Assembly: GCA_003326205.1 (NCBI GenBank)
Contig: LWTK01000046.1
Location: 248,001 to 312,000, forward strand
Source: Nostoc sp. ATCC 43529
Lineage (GTDB): Bacteria > Cyanobacteriota > Cyanobacteriia > Cyanobacteriales > Nostocaceae
Length of the DNA: 64,000 nt
Direction: 5' to 3'
Shown: positions 36,094-44,668 of the stretch, one piece after another
Numbering within the stretch: position 1 is the stretch's first letter
How the letters are laid out: each line of letters opens with the position of its first letter
Translations under genes and position numbers: made by a program
Notes under the pieces: generated by a model
Seen by the model: the letters and a program-made list of their open reading frames with translations, nothing else
What the model was told of the DNA's origin: nothing
Databases searched by the model: none

Positions 36094-37276
36094 TTACTTA
36101 TAATTAGCTGATTGATAATTTGTTGGTGCTAACAGTCGTGGAATATAAATGCTTTCTACTACTTGATATTTACGCTGTAGGGCTTGAGATAAAAAGGCTA
36201 ACATCTGTTTAAGTACGAAAAGTGTCCGGTAAATTAATCGGCTACCTTTCCTTTTCCGACTTATTCTGAGCCAGAGGAGGTTAACCCAAATATTAACTAA
36301 AAGAAAAGATATACCAACGAATAGTAATCTCAATGCTGGATTTTTATTATTTGTTCTAATTCGACAAATATTTTTCAGCCGATAACTACTTTCGATGCCA
36401 AATCTTTTTCGATAATCTTGATATATATAATCTAAATTAGTTTTGATTTTATAAGTAACATAAGCAAAGTATTGCACCCCATATTTTTTACGCTTTCCTT
36501 TTCTATATTTACAGACAATCCATAAGTCAAAGTTGACTGAATCATCTTTGTTTCTTGTAATAGTATGGGTAGCTTTATAGCTTTTTCTTCCCTTCAAAAA
36601 CTGTTTAATTCCTCCCTTTTTTCCTGTCTTGATAGCAGGCATCATAAATGGAATATCTAATGCCTGCAACCATCTAATTACGGGAGTATTAAAGAAACCT
36701 CTATCTAAATAGAGTTTCTTTACATTTATTTGAAGAGAGTCAAGTTCTGCTAATAAATAAGTAATGATAGCAACACTGGTATCTAGTTGGCGAACTCCTC
36801 TAATAGCAAGAGTTACCCGCTTATTTTTGGTAATTACATATAAAGTTGCATAGGCGTAAAATGAATGAGTACCAGATTTAGCTTCACTTTTATATATGTA
36901 TGGGAATTCTAAGAATGTTGGCTTACCATAATAACAAATTAAATTTAAATCAATCGCTATTTTTAAACAACCTTTTTTTTAATCCTAAAGGAATTCGACT
37001 TTTCAATACCTGATTTATTTGTGCCTCTAATTCCTCAAAGTTATTAATTTTATTGAGATGATACCTAATATCATTGGCTGTAGGAACATTCTTTAATAAT
37101 TTAGCTGTGTTCTCAATACTATCTCCACTGCTAGCTGCCTTGATTAGAATCTCAAATAAAGTTTTTTGGTCACATACACCTTGAGTTTCAATAGAGAAAT
37201 TTTCTACTAAACATTCAATAACCTCGTCAAGGGTTTCTAAATCTGTTAAAGCTAGTTCTTCTGATGAAACAGTCAA
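36094..37276 (-). pseudogene. ISH3-family transposase, +1 frameshift at an A8 tract
   Basis: Two frames together give one DDE transposase of about 395 residues. The N-terminal frame runs from 37276 (TTG start, VSSEELALTDLETLDEV) to a stop at 36950, ending KKRLFKNSD. Skipping one base in the eight-A run at 36973-36980 continues as GCLKIAIDLNLICYYGKP, with the first catalytic Asp. YLDRGFF (second Asp) and RFGIESSYR (Glu) follow, to the stop at 36094. With seven A the reading would be unbroken. This is either a disabling one-base expansion or an expression switch by polymerase slippage. Only the last part (from a TTG at 36669) and the first part would be called as separate ORFs. Confidence 0.88.
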
Positions 37277-37365
37277 TTTTTTCAGTCAATCTGCTACACA
37301 CCACTCTCATCATTTCATTTTTTGAAACTTTTCAGAGCAGTATAAGTATTAATTATATAAATAGG

Positions 37366-37395
37366 ACTGTAAAGTGCTATATAGCACTTTACAGT
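37366..37395. promoter_or_regulatory. Perfect 30-bp palindrome upstream of the transposase
   Basis: ACTGTAAAGTGCTAT followed by its exact complement, 13 bp inside the right inverted repeat. It lies between the element end and the transposase start. It may be an operator, a transcript-blocking hairpin against readthrough from outside, or a transposase-binding site. Confidence 0.55.
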
Positions 37396-37407
37396 ACGTA
37401 AGCTTTA

Positions 37408-37447
37408 TTAGCGATCGCTCTTTGGAGAAAAACTTTTTGGTTTACTG
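37408..37447. repeat. Right terminal inverted repeat of the ISH3-type element
   Basis: Matches the left end in inverted orientation at 38 of 40 positions and is followed by the second GTAAG copy (37448-37452). Confidence 0.88.
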
Positions 37448-37538
37448 GTAAGGGGAAAAGGGGAAAGATTAAATTTATTCCTTTTCCCTTTTCCCTTTTC
37501 CCTTTCCCCCTGCCTCCCCATGCCCCATCCCCCATGCC

Positions 37539-39362
37539 CTATTTATTAACTTCTACAGGCAAGAATCCACCCGCCTGCATTTTCCATAGTCTGTAGTAAG
37601 CGCCGCGCCGTGCCAGGAGTTTGGCGTGATTACCATCTTCGATAATTCGACCTTGGTCGAAGACCAAAATTCTGTCTAAATGGGCAATGGTAGACAGGCG
37701 ATGAGCTACCACAATCACGGTTTTGCCGTCCATTGCTGAGTCTAGGGTATCTTGGATGGCTTTTTCGGTGATGGAATCGAGACTAGAGGTGGCTTCATCC
37801 AGGATTAGAATCGGGGCGTTTTTGAGAATTACGCGTGCGATCGCAATTCGCTGTCTCTGCCCTCCAGACAATTTAACACCGCGTTCGCCCACCAAAGAAT
37901 TATAACCCTCCTTCATTTGGGCGATAAAATCGTGAGCATAGGCTTTTCGTGCTGCTTCAATCACTTCCTCATCGGTTGCATCTATGCGTCCGTAACGAAT
38001 ATTTTCTATTAATGTGCGATGGAACAGAGATGGATCTTGGGGAATTAAGCCGATCTGAGCGTGTAGGGCATTCTGAGTCATATCTCGAATATCGACCCCA
38101 TCAATGAGAATTTGCCCTGATTGTGGGTCAAAAAGGCGCAAAATTAAATTCACAAAGGTAGATTTTCCAGAGCCGGAAAAGCCCACCAAGCCGACACGTT
38201 CGCCTGGTTGGATGGTGATGGCAAGGTTTTCAAAGACTTGTTTGCCAGCCGAATAACTGAAATAAACTTGCCGGAATTCGATTTTACCTTGGGTGATGGG
38301 ATGAGCGATCGCTTTATCGCGATCGATCAACTCATGCGGTTGAACAATTACGGAGACGCCATTGGCGACATTGCCGATATGTTCAAAGAATTCTAAAAAC
38401 CGTCGGCTCAAATTACGGGCTTCACTGATGATCAACAGTGACAAACTAGTTGCCACAACGAAGTCAGCAGTAGCAATTAACCCTTGACTCCAAAGGGAAA
38501 GTGAGTAATACAAAGTCCCGATTTTCAGAATCGCTGCTGAGATAAACTGAAACCAGCGAATTCGCTCCGAGTACCAGTTAGACTTTCTCACCTCTTTGAT
38601 TTCGTGTCTTAATTGCTCATTCAAATAGCGGCGCTCAAAGTCGAGACGAGCAAACAATCGGCTACTGCTGAGATTTGTCACCGCATCTACGATGATCCCA
38701 GTTGTCTCACTTCTTGCGGCTGCGGCTCTGCGGGAGTAAATTCGACAGCGAGTTGCCAGCCAGAACGAAATACTGATGAAGAGAACTGCCCACACGCCCA
38801 CAAATGCAGCAAGGGGAGGATAGGCACGATACAGTAAAATCGCGGATACAATATACACGATAATTACAGACATAAATTCAGTAATCAGCATTTGCATCGT
38901 CTGGGTAACACCCAGAGAAGTTTCGCCGATGCGATGCGCCAATGCCCCAGCAAAACTACTACTTAGGTAGCGATGGGAATGGTGTTGCAAATAGGCATAT
39001 AGGGAGCGGACGATGTGCTGTCGGTGGATGGGATGGAGAATAGTCTGCAAAAGTCCAGCTGATCGCCCGAATACCACTTCACCTACACTCAAAGCAGTGA
39101 ACAACATCAGTGGTTGGCTGACTGCATCAAAAATGGACTTGCTGTCGCCAGTCGATCGCGTAACGCTGCGGATAATCTCGCCAATAGCATAGGGCAGCAT
39201 AATACCACAGGTTGCGTGTGTTGCCTCCAGGATTACCATTGCTAAATACCACCAGCGGAACTGGTTAACGAAATAACAAATGAACCTGAATGGAGTATTA
39301 GGTAAATTTGGTGCATCGGCAGCACGTTGAAAAGATTTAGAAATTCTGACCTTTTTTGTCAT
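37539..39362 (-). CDS. ABC transporter, fused permease and ATP-binding protein (exporter type)
   Basis: A 607-residue half-transporter. About six transmembrane helices lie within residues 40-330. The ATPase has Walker A GFSGSGKST, a Q-loop, signature LSGGQRQRIAIARVIL, Walker B ILILDEATSSLDS and H-loop VVAHRLSTIAH. It should work as a homodimer exporting a lipid, peptide or small hydrophobic molecule; the substrate is not visible. It is the last gene of the co-oriented minus-strand series 37.5-46.0 kb but is separated from the binding-protein gene by a terminator, so it is probably transcribed separately. Confidence 0.93.
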   Translation of the reverse strand: MTKKVRISKSFQRAADAPNLPNTPFRFICYFVNQFRWWYLAMVILEATHATCGIMLPYAIGEIIRSVTRSTGDSKSIFDAVSQPLMLFTALSVGEVVFGRSAGLLQTILHPIHRQHIVRSLYAYLQHHSHRYLSSSFAGALAHRIGETSLGVTQTMQMLITEFMSVIIVYIVSAILLYRAYPPLAAFVGVWAVLFISISFWLATRCRIYSRRAAAARSETTGIIVDAVTNLSSSRLFARLDFERRYLNEQLRHEIKEVRKSNWYSERIRWFQFISAAILKIGTLYYSLSLWSQGLIATADFVVATSLSLLIISEARNLSRRFLEFFEHIGNVANGVSVIVQPHELIDRDKAIAHPITQGKIEFRQVYFSYSAGKQVFENLAITIQPGERVGLVGFSGSGKSTFVNLILRLFDPQSGQILIDGVDIRDMTQNALHAQIGLIPQDPSLFHRTLIENIRYGRIDATDEEVIEAARKAYAHDFIAQMKEGYNSLVGERGVKLSGGQRQRIAIARVILKNAPILILDEATSSLDSITEKAIQDTLDSAMDGKTVIVVAHRLSTIAHLDRILVFDQGRIIEDGNHAKLLARRGAYYRLWKMQAGGFLPVEVNK

Positions 39363-39398
39363 AAAAGTTGTTCTCGTACTAGCAACCTATTCTGTAAA

Positions 39399-39428
39399 AC
39401 AAAAATAGGACGGCTTCTTTAGCCGCCC
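39399..39428 (-). terminator. Rho-independent terminator of the binding-protein gene
   Basis: On the minus strand GGGCGGCT-AAAG-AAGCCGTCC forms a GC-rich stem with one G-U-type mismatch, followed by TATTTTTG. It lies 45 nt beyond the stop of 39473-40525. Confidence 0.75.
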
Positions 39429-39472
39429 TCTGGCGTTAAATAGAGTACTTAAAAACTACTAGTCTGTAGTTT

Positions 39473-40525
39473 CTAAACCATAATTTCAGCGGGTGTAATT
39501 GCAGCATATAAATCAGGCGGAAGTAAAGCATCCCGAATGTCAATTTTCTTTGGTATGACACCTTCTTGAAAGAACAAATCTGCTACACGTTGTTGTTCTG
39601 CGATCAGTGCTTCACTCAATCCTCTGCGTCCCACAAAAGTACGACGAGACATCACCCTTGCGGCTACGTCTTCATCTAGTTTTTGTTCGGTAACCATCAA
39701 TTTTTTGACTTCATCTCGATTCGCTTCTGCCCATTTATCAAGACCATGAAGTTCTTCAATGAGAATTTTTAGTAAACCAGGATTTTGTTCGGCAAACTTC
39801 CTGTCAGCAATGTAATAACCACCAGGAGAATCTAGACCAACAGAATCTCTGAGGACACGAATTCGACCCATTTTTTCAGCGATCGCATAATGCGGATCTC
39901 CTGTCATCCAAACAGGAATTTTACCTTCGATAAAAGCAGCTCGCGCCTCAATAGTCGGTATACTTTTGATTTTAATATCTTTGATAGTCAAGCCAATCGA
40001 CTGCAAAGCTCTAAGAATAAAATAGTGCGATGCCGAGCCTTTTTGAAAATAAACTTCTTGCCCTTTAATCTCCTCAAATTTTTTCAGTGGAGAATCTGGA
40101 GGTACGGCAATAACACTACTTCTTCCTGTTCTTTTATTTCTTTGCGTGCCGACGACATAAACCAGGTCTGACCCAGCTACTTGGGCAAAAATTGGTGGCG
40201 TTTCCCCCACCGATCCCACATCAACTCTTCCCGCAGCCATTCCTTCCATAAGTTGTGGTCCTTGGACAAATTGTGCCCATTCCACTTTAATTCCCAGCGG
40301 CTCCAAGCGTTTCTCTAATACTTTCCGATTTCTCACAAGATCCCCTGCACTCTGATACCCCATGCGGAGAACCTTACTTTTAATACCAAGGGAACTTGAA
40401 CTGCCAGTAGCACTATTTAATATATTTTGTTGGCTTTGTTGGCTACAACTTCCTAACAGATATGCTAGAGAAAAACCAGATATGCCTGAAGTAGCAACAT
40501 TGAGAAAACGACGACGTTTAATCAT
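39473..40525 (-). CDS. Sulfonate/taurine-type ABC substrate-binding protein (SsuA-like)
   Basis: A 350-residue periplasmic solute-binding protein. The N-terminus carries a twin-arginine-like start KRRRFLNVA and a lipobox-like LLGSC at about 24-28, so it is either Tat-exported, a lipoprotein, or both. The mature part has the NMT1/SsuA pattern: LRMGYQSAGDLV, WAQFVQGPQLMEGMAAGRVD, VGSVGETPPIFAQ. No permease (SsuC) or ATPase (SsuB) gene is adjacent; the nearest ABC gene is an exporter. It must borrow a transporter from elsewhere or work as a sensor. Confidence 0.9.
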   Translation of the reverse strand: MIKRRRFLNVATSGISGFSLAYLLGSCSQQSQQNILNSATGSSSSLGIKSKVLRMGYQSAGDLVRNRKVLEKRLEPLGIKVEWAQFVQGPQLMEGMAAGRVDVGSVGETPPIFAQVAGSDLVYVVGTQRNKRTGRSSVIAVPPDSPLKKFEEIKGQEVYFQKGSASHYFILRALQSIGLTIKDIKIKSIPTIEARAAFIEGKIPVWMTGDPHYAIAEKMGRIRVLRDSVGLDSPGGYYIADRKFAEQNPGLLKILIEELHGLDKWAEANRDEVKKLMVTEQKLDEDVAARVMSRRTFVGRRGLSEALIAEQQRVADLFFQEGVIPKKIDIRDALLPPDLYAAITPAEIMV

Positions 40526-40646
40526 AAGCTAATACCATTTAAAATTTTAAATTTGGGTATTGGGCAAGCAGGAAGTGTGGGAGGTGTGGGAGGATAGGGA
40601 AGAAATCTTTCCCCCGACACTCCCCATCTCCTCATCTTTGCCATCC

Positions 40647-41645
40647 CTAACGCAGAGAATCTCCTCTGCGATATTCAGCCGTGAGGTCATCTAATTTTTG
40701 TTTTAAATTGTCATCGAGTTTTAATTCCACAGCCTTGAGGGTGTCAGCAAGTTGTTCTGGGCGACTAGCACCAACAATCGGGGCGGTGATAATTGGATTA
40801 GCTAAAACCCAAGCTACTGCTAAGGTAGTGAGCGATAATCCTGCAAACTCGGCCACTGTGCGTAATTCTTCCACAGTATTAAACTCGCGATCGCGCCAAT
40901 AGCGTTCTTGATAACGTTCTGCGGCGGCGCCCAAAGTGAAACGCGTACCTGTGGTGGGGCCTTGAGCAAAACTGTGTTTGCCAGTGAGCAAACCACCCGC
41001 TAAGGGATTGTACGGAATTACACCCAATCCTTCTTCTTTCGCTAACGGCAATAATTCTCGCTCAATTTCCCGGAACAGTAAATTATAGCGGGGCTGAACC
41101 GATACGAAGCGAGTTAAATTACGCACCTCAGCACGACCCAAGGCACGGCTGAGCCGATAAGCTAAGAAGTTAGAAACCCCGATATAGCGTGCCTTACCAG
41201 CACGAACTACCGTATCCAAAGCTTCCAAAGTTTCATCAAGGGGGGTTGAGGTATCATCAGAATGCAATTGATACAAGTCAATGTAATCAGTTTGCAATCG
41301 TCTTAGAGAAGCATCGATCGCATCCAAAATATGTTTGCGCGAAGCACCCTGATCCCAAGGTGCAGGGCCAACCTTGCCTACAGCCTTGGTAGCCACAATA
41401 AAATGTTCGCGCTTCCCTTTCAACCAGCGCCCAATGATTTCTTCAGTCCGTCCAGCTGTGGCAATTCCACCACCAAGGGGATAAACATCTGCTGTATCTA
41501 GAAAGTTGATTCCAGCATCAGCCGCGGTGTCAAGGATCTGCCTGGAAGTTTCTTCCTCTGTCTGTAATCCGAAGGTCATGGTACCCAGACAAAGGCGGGA
41601 AACGGTCAATCCGGTTTTACCGAGTTTGGTGGTTAATAATGCCAT
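40647..41645 (-). CDS. Aldo/keto reductase
   Basis: A 332-residue NAD(P)H-dependent oxidoreductase with a TIM-barrel. The catalytic tetrad region is visible: FLDTADVYPLG (Asp, Tyr), FIVATKAVGK (Lys) and YQLHSDD (His). PIVGASRPEQLADTL is the C-terminal cofactor-binding segment. It resembles the AKR group acting on small aldehydes. It lies 121 bp upstream of the sulfonate-type binding protein in the same direction; a role in handling aldehydes released by desulfonation is conceivable but inferred. Confidence 0.92.
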   Translation of the reverse strand: MALLTTKLGKTGLTVSRLCLGTMTFGLQTEEETSRQILDTAADAGINFLDTADVYPLGGGIATAGRTEEIIGRWLKGKREHFIVATKAVGKVGPAPWDQGASRKHILDAIDASLRRLQTDYIDLYQLHSDDTSTPLDETLEALDTVVRAGKARYIGVSNFLAYRLSRALGRAEVRNLTRFVSVQPRYNLLFREIERELLPLAKEEGLGVIPYNPLAGGLLTGKHSFAQGPTTGTRFTLGAAAERYQERYWRDREFNTVEELRTVAEFAGLSLTTLAVAWVLANPIITAPIVGASRPEQLADTLKAVELKLDDNLKQKLDDLTAEYRRGDSLR

Positions 41646-41687
41646 AGAATCTTTCCTAATGCTGCTGTTGTAGATATGAAGATTTAA

Positions 41688-41920
41688 ATGCGAAATATTT
41701 GGGCGTTTGCTTGGGGTACTTTGGTTGGGGTTCTCGGTGGGCTAATCGGCTTGGGTGGTGCAGAGTTTCGCTTTTGCAATTGACATCAAATTAGCAGGAA
41801 GTTTGAGTCTTGCAATTAGCATTCCAACAATCGTTATGGGTCTATTCAAATATAAAAGTCAGCAACGACTTAAAGAAGTGAAATCAGATGGTAGGTTTAT
41901 TGTTTCAATGGCATCTGGTT
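41688..41920 (+). pseudogene. Remnant of a TauE/SafE family sulfite-exporter-like permease
   Basis: The ATG at 41688 begins MRNIWAFAWGTLVGVLGG and continues LIGLGGAEFR, the family's first helix with the GLGG(A)EFR motif, before a stop at residue 32. In another frame AIDIKLAGSLSLAISIPTIV, MGLFKYK and FIVSMASG follow, matching a later part of the same family. The middle of the gene and its C-terminal half are missing. It lies opposite the aldo/keto reductase and is best read as a decayed gene. Confidence 0.75.
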
Positions 41921-41947
41921 GAATATTGGCAGCAACCTTTTAAGGTC

Positions 41948-42060
41948 AGGACTTACGCAAAAATAGCCAACTTCGCTTAATTTATCGAACCGCCAAGACG
42001 CCTTCGCGAAGCGTCTCGAAGAGAAGAACGCCAAGAGTTCGTAGAGTTTGCGTAAGTCCT
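41948..42060. mobile_element. 113-bp MITE with perfect 14-bp terminal inverted repeats
   Basis: AGGACTTACGCAAA at 41948-41961 is exactly complementary to TTTGCGTAAGTCCT at 42047-42060. The inside has a GCGAAGCGTC palindrome and no coding capacity. No clear target duplication. Similar single ends occur at about 27192 and 34551. Confidence 0.7.
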
Positions 42061-42202
42061 AAAGGTATGTAGCAAGTTCTTTACTACATATAATTTTGGG
42101 TGTAATTCTATTGTTGTCGGCGTTGAAGTTAGCAAAGCACAAGCCAGCCGCATATTAACCAGCGAAGGTATCTGAGCGGATGGAGCGTAAGACATAAATA
42201 CT

Positions 42203-42856
42203 TCAGACCACTACAGAAGGTTGACGACGGCTTTGTGAAATCAACCATTTTTGCAATTTCGAGTCTCCATAGACTTCATCAGCAATAAAATGATCGCCTT
42301 CGGGTAGTACAGTAAAATCTACTATCCCACCCACACCGCGCAAGGTATCGACAATCTGCTGTGTATCCTCAACTGGCAGTTTTTCATCCTTGCCACCTTG
42401 GAATATTTGGATAGGAATTTCCTTAAGTGCAGCTAGCTGGCTGGTTTCTAAAGTTTTGGGAACACGACCGGATACTGCTACCAAACCAGCGAACCGACCA
42501 GGATGGGAAGCAGCGATGTGCCATGCTCCAGCTGTACCTAAGCTGAACCCAGATAAGATGACACGGGACGGATCGATAGACCGCGAGGCGATAAGATTAT
42601 CCAATAAAGCAATTACATCTGATTCTCGTTCTACCCAAGTCTGCCCTTCAGGAAGTTGGGGCGCTAAAAAGAAGTAAGGTAAGGAGCTTGATTCATTCAC
42701 AAAACGAGGTAAACCCCATTTCAGCAGCACATTTAAATCATTGCCGCGATCGCGCGCTCCATGCAAAAACAATACCAAGGGTGCAGGTTTATTGGTGTCT
42801 TCAGAGGCGGGCGCAAATAGATAAGGCAATAAACCAGAGCGGTGTTCGATAGACAT
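42203..42856 (-). CDS. Alpha/beta-hydrolase, phospholipase/carboxylesterase-like
   Basis: A 217-residue cytosolic hydrolase. LVLFLHGARDRGND is the oxyanion-hole region, GFSLGTAGAW holds the nucleophile Ser (GxSxG), GGKDEKLPVEDTQ supplies the acid and LPEGDHFIADE the catalytic His. It lies 75 bp downstream of the amidohydrolase gene, in the same direction, so it is probably co-transcribed. The substrate is unknown; it may cleave an ester in the same pathway. Confidence 0.9.
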   Translation of the reverse strand: MSIEHRSGLLPYLFAPASEDTNKPAPLVLFLHGARDRGNDLNVLLKWGLPRFVNESSSLPYFFLAPQLPEGQTWVERESDVIALLDNLIASRSIDPSRVILSGFSLGTAGAWHIAASHPGRFAGLVAVSGRVPKTLETSQLAALKEIPIQIFQGGKDEKLPVEDTQQIVDTLRGVGGIVDFTVLPEGDHFIADEVYGDSKLQKWLISQSRRQPSVVV

Positions 42857-42931
42857 AGTTGTAACTCCTAAGCGCGTGTGTTTGATTAAAGTGCTGAGTA
42901 AAGTAAAAACTACTCAGCACTTTTGAGTGCT

Positions 42932-44470
42932 TTAAGCCACTACAAGGTTTTTATCCACTTGTGGAGATGCGATTTCACTTACTTTGGATTCAACCGCTGT
43001 TCCCTTGAAGAAGTCAGGGTTGGCTTCGGTGTAGAACTTGTAGGGATTAGCGAATACATAAGACTTGAAGTCAGCTTCGGTAATCACGCCTTCTCTTACC
43101 AAATCCCAGCTTTCAGCCAAGGGGGAGGTGAGATCGGGTACATCCCAGTGACCAACATCCGAAGAGTAGATGGCGTTGATTTTCACACCCAACGGATTGG
43201 CTTTGTCGTTGAATGCTGCGGCGATGGTGCGGTCATCTGACTCGGAACCAAAGAAGAAGCTGTTCACCCAGCGATCGCGGATGTCTTCTATTGTTTCAAT
43301 TCCTGCTGCGCCAAAATCGTTGAGTTCGCTACCAACTGGCTGGCGGCTATGACGGCTGAATGAAGAACCCAGTACAGTTTTGGTTAGTTCTTCTTTGCTC
43401 AGGGAATGCCCTTGAGTAATTTCGCCTCCGAAACGTTCAAACAACTCGAACAATTCATCAGCATTTGTCAGTTCTGGATTGTAGTTTTCCAGTCCTTTGA
43501 GGCTGCGCTTGGAGAAGCGATCGACTAAATGAATGTAGACGTGGGCACCCCAGTCTGCACCACCTTCTAACATACCCACGCGCAACTGTGGGAATCGTTT
43601 GGTGACGCCACCAAAGAACAATGCTTTGGCAAATGCTTGGGAACCATCGGCGAAGTGACCGATGTGGTTGTTCATGTAGTTACTGATGGAGGAGCGTCCA
43701 GTCCAACCCTGGCTGCCGTAGTGGGTAGTAATGGGTACACCTAGTTCGACAGCTTTAGCCCAGAATGGATCGTAGTCATATTCGCTATCCAATCCGTAAA
43801 AATCGATATAGTAAGCATACTTGGCGATTTCCGGGAATTGGTCGGCTGGATATTTCTCAGCGATCGCCTTAATCGGTCGTTTCACACCACCAGGAATATT
43901 TGCTACTTTCAAACCCAGTGTTTTAACTGCAAATTCAAGCTCCTCAATTGCTTCTTGAGGATTACTCATAGGGATACCAGCTACCACCGTCAGGCGATCG
44001 CTATATTTCCGGTAGATATCAGCATGATAGTGATTCACCGCCCGTTGCAGTGCTTGACGGTTCTCTGGACTTGCGCCAGCTGGTGCTAGGACATTGTTGG
44101 GAAACAACACCGAATAATCTGACCCCTGTTCGGCCTGACGCTCGTAGAGCAATGCAGGAAGAGTGTAAGTAGCAAGATCCAGCGTGTTGCGGGTGACTCT
44201 TGCCCACCAAGGCGATCGAATTGTGCGGTTGCGTTGACGTTCTTCGGGAGTTTGTTGATACCAATCTTTACCATTGCTCTTGGAGTTGAGACGCGAAGCT
44301 TCTGCCTTGCGTAACTCATCCACAAGTTTTGCACCGCCATAATTAGCGATGTAATCCTCAAAAGCTGGGGTGAAATCATTGGTATGAACGTCAGTATCGA
44401 TTACCGGATAATCAAGAGTCGCTCTGATTGCAGCAGATTGTGAAGTCTTTAATCGGCTATATTCAGTCAT
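42932..44470 (-). CDS. Amidohydrolase-family metal-dependent hydrolase (amidohydrolase 2 type)
   Basis: A 512-residue TIM-barrel hydrolase. I use the ATG at 44470 (MTEYSRLK) because GGAAG precedes it by 8 nt; the frame opens 15 nt earlier. The N-terminal metal-site strand reads YPVIDTDVHTND, the barrel has GVPITTHYGSQG and LEGGADWGAHVYIH, and the late Asp is in YSSDVGHWDVPD. Related proteins hydrolyse or decarboxylate aromatic and cyclic substrates. It lies between the flavin monooxygenase gene and the esterase gene. The exact reaction is unknown. Confidence 0.88.
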   Translation of the reverse strand: MTEYSRLKTSQSAAIRATLDYPVIDTDVHTNDFTPAFEDYIANYGGAKLVDELRKAEASRLNSKSNGKDWYQQTPEERQRNRTIRSPWWARVTRNTLDLATYTLPALLYERQAEQGSDYSVLFPNNVLAPAGASPENRQALQRAVNHYHADIYRKYSDRLTVVAGIPMSNPQEAIEELEFAVKTLGLKVANIPGGVKRPIKAIAEKYPADQFPEIAKYAYYIDFYGLDSEYDYDPFWAKAVELGVPITTHYGSQGWTGRSSISNYMNNHIGHFADGSQAFAKALFFGGVTKRFPQLRVGMLEGGADWGAHVYIHLVDRFSKRSLKGLENYNPELTNADELFELFERFGGEITQGHSLSKEELTKTVLGSSFSRHSRQPVGSELNDFGAAGIETIEDIRDRWVNSFFFGSESDDRTIAAAFNDKANPLGVKINAIYSSDVGHWDVPDLTSPLAESWDLVREGVITEADFKSYVFANPYKFYTEANPDFFKGTAVESKVSEIASPQVDKNLVVA

Positions 44471-44488
44471 GATTTTTTCTTCCAAAAA

Positions 44489-44570
44489 TTACAATTGGGC
44501 ATTGGTCATTAGTCATTGGTCATTGGTCATTGGTCATTGGTCATTGGTCATTAGTCATTGGTTATTTCTC
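44489..44570. repeat. ATTGGTC heptamer array
   Basis: About ten units of ATTGGTC/ATTAGTC/ATTGGGC between the monooxygenase and amidohydrolase genes. It ends about 20 bp upstream of the amidohydrolase start. Confidence 0.85.
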
Positions 44571-44668
44571 CCCCTGCCCGCCGCCCCTCTGCTCCCTACC
44601 TCTGAAGGTGGGGATCTACAGAAAGTGCGCTTTAACTGGTGTGGCTTAACCATGTATGGGAAATTCCT

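Larger units (their letters stand above)
35986..37447 (-). mobile_element. ISH3-type insertion sequence, complete ends, frameshifted transposase
   Basis: A 1462-bp element bounded by 40-bp inverted repeats (35986-36025 and 37408-37447; outer bases CAGTAAACCAAAAAG) that differ at two positions. They are flanked by a 5-bp direct repeat GTAAG, a size expected for this family. It inserted into GGGAAAGGG-type low-complexity DNA. It carries one transposase gene on the minus strand split by an A8 tract. The near-perfect ends suggest a fairly recent insertion. Confidence 0.88.
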
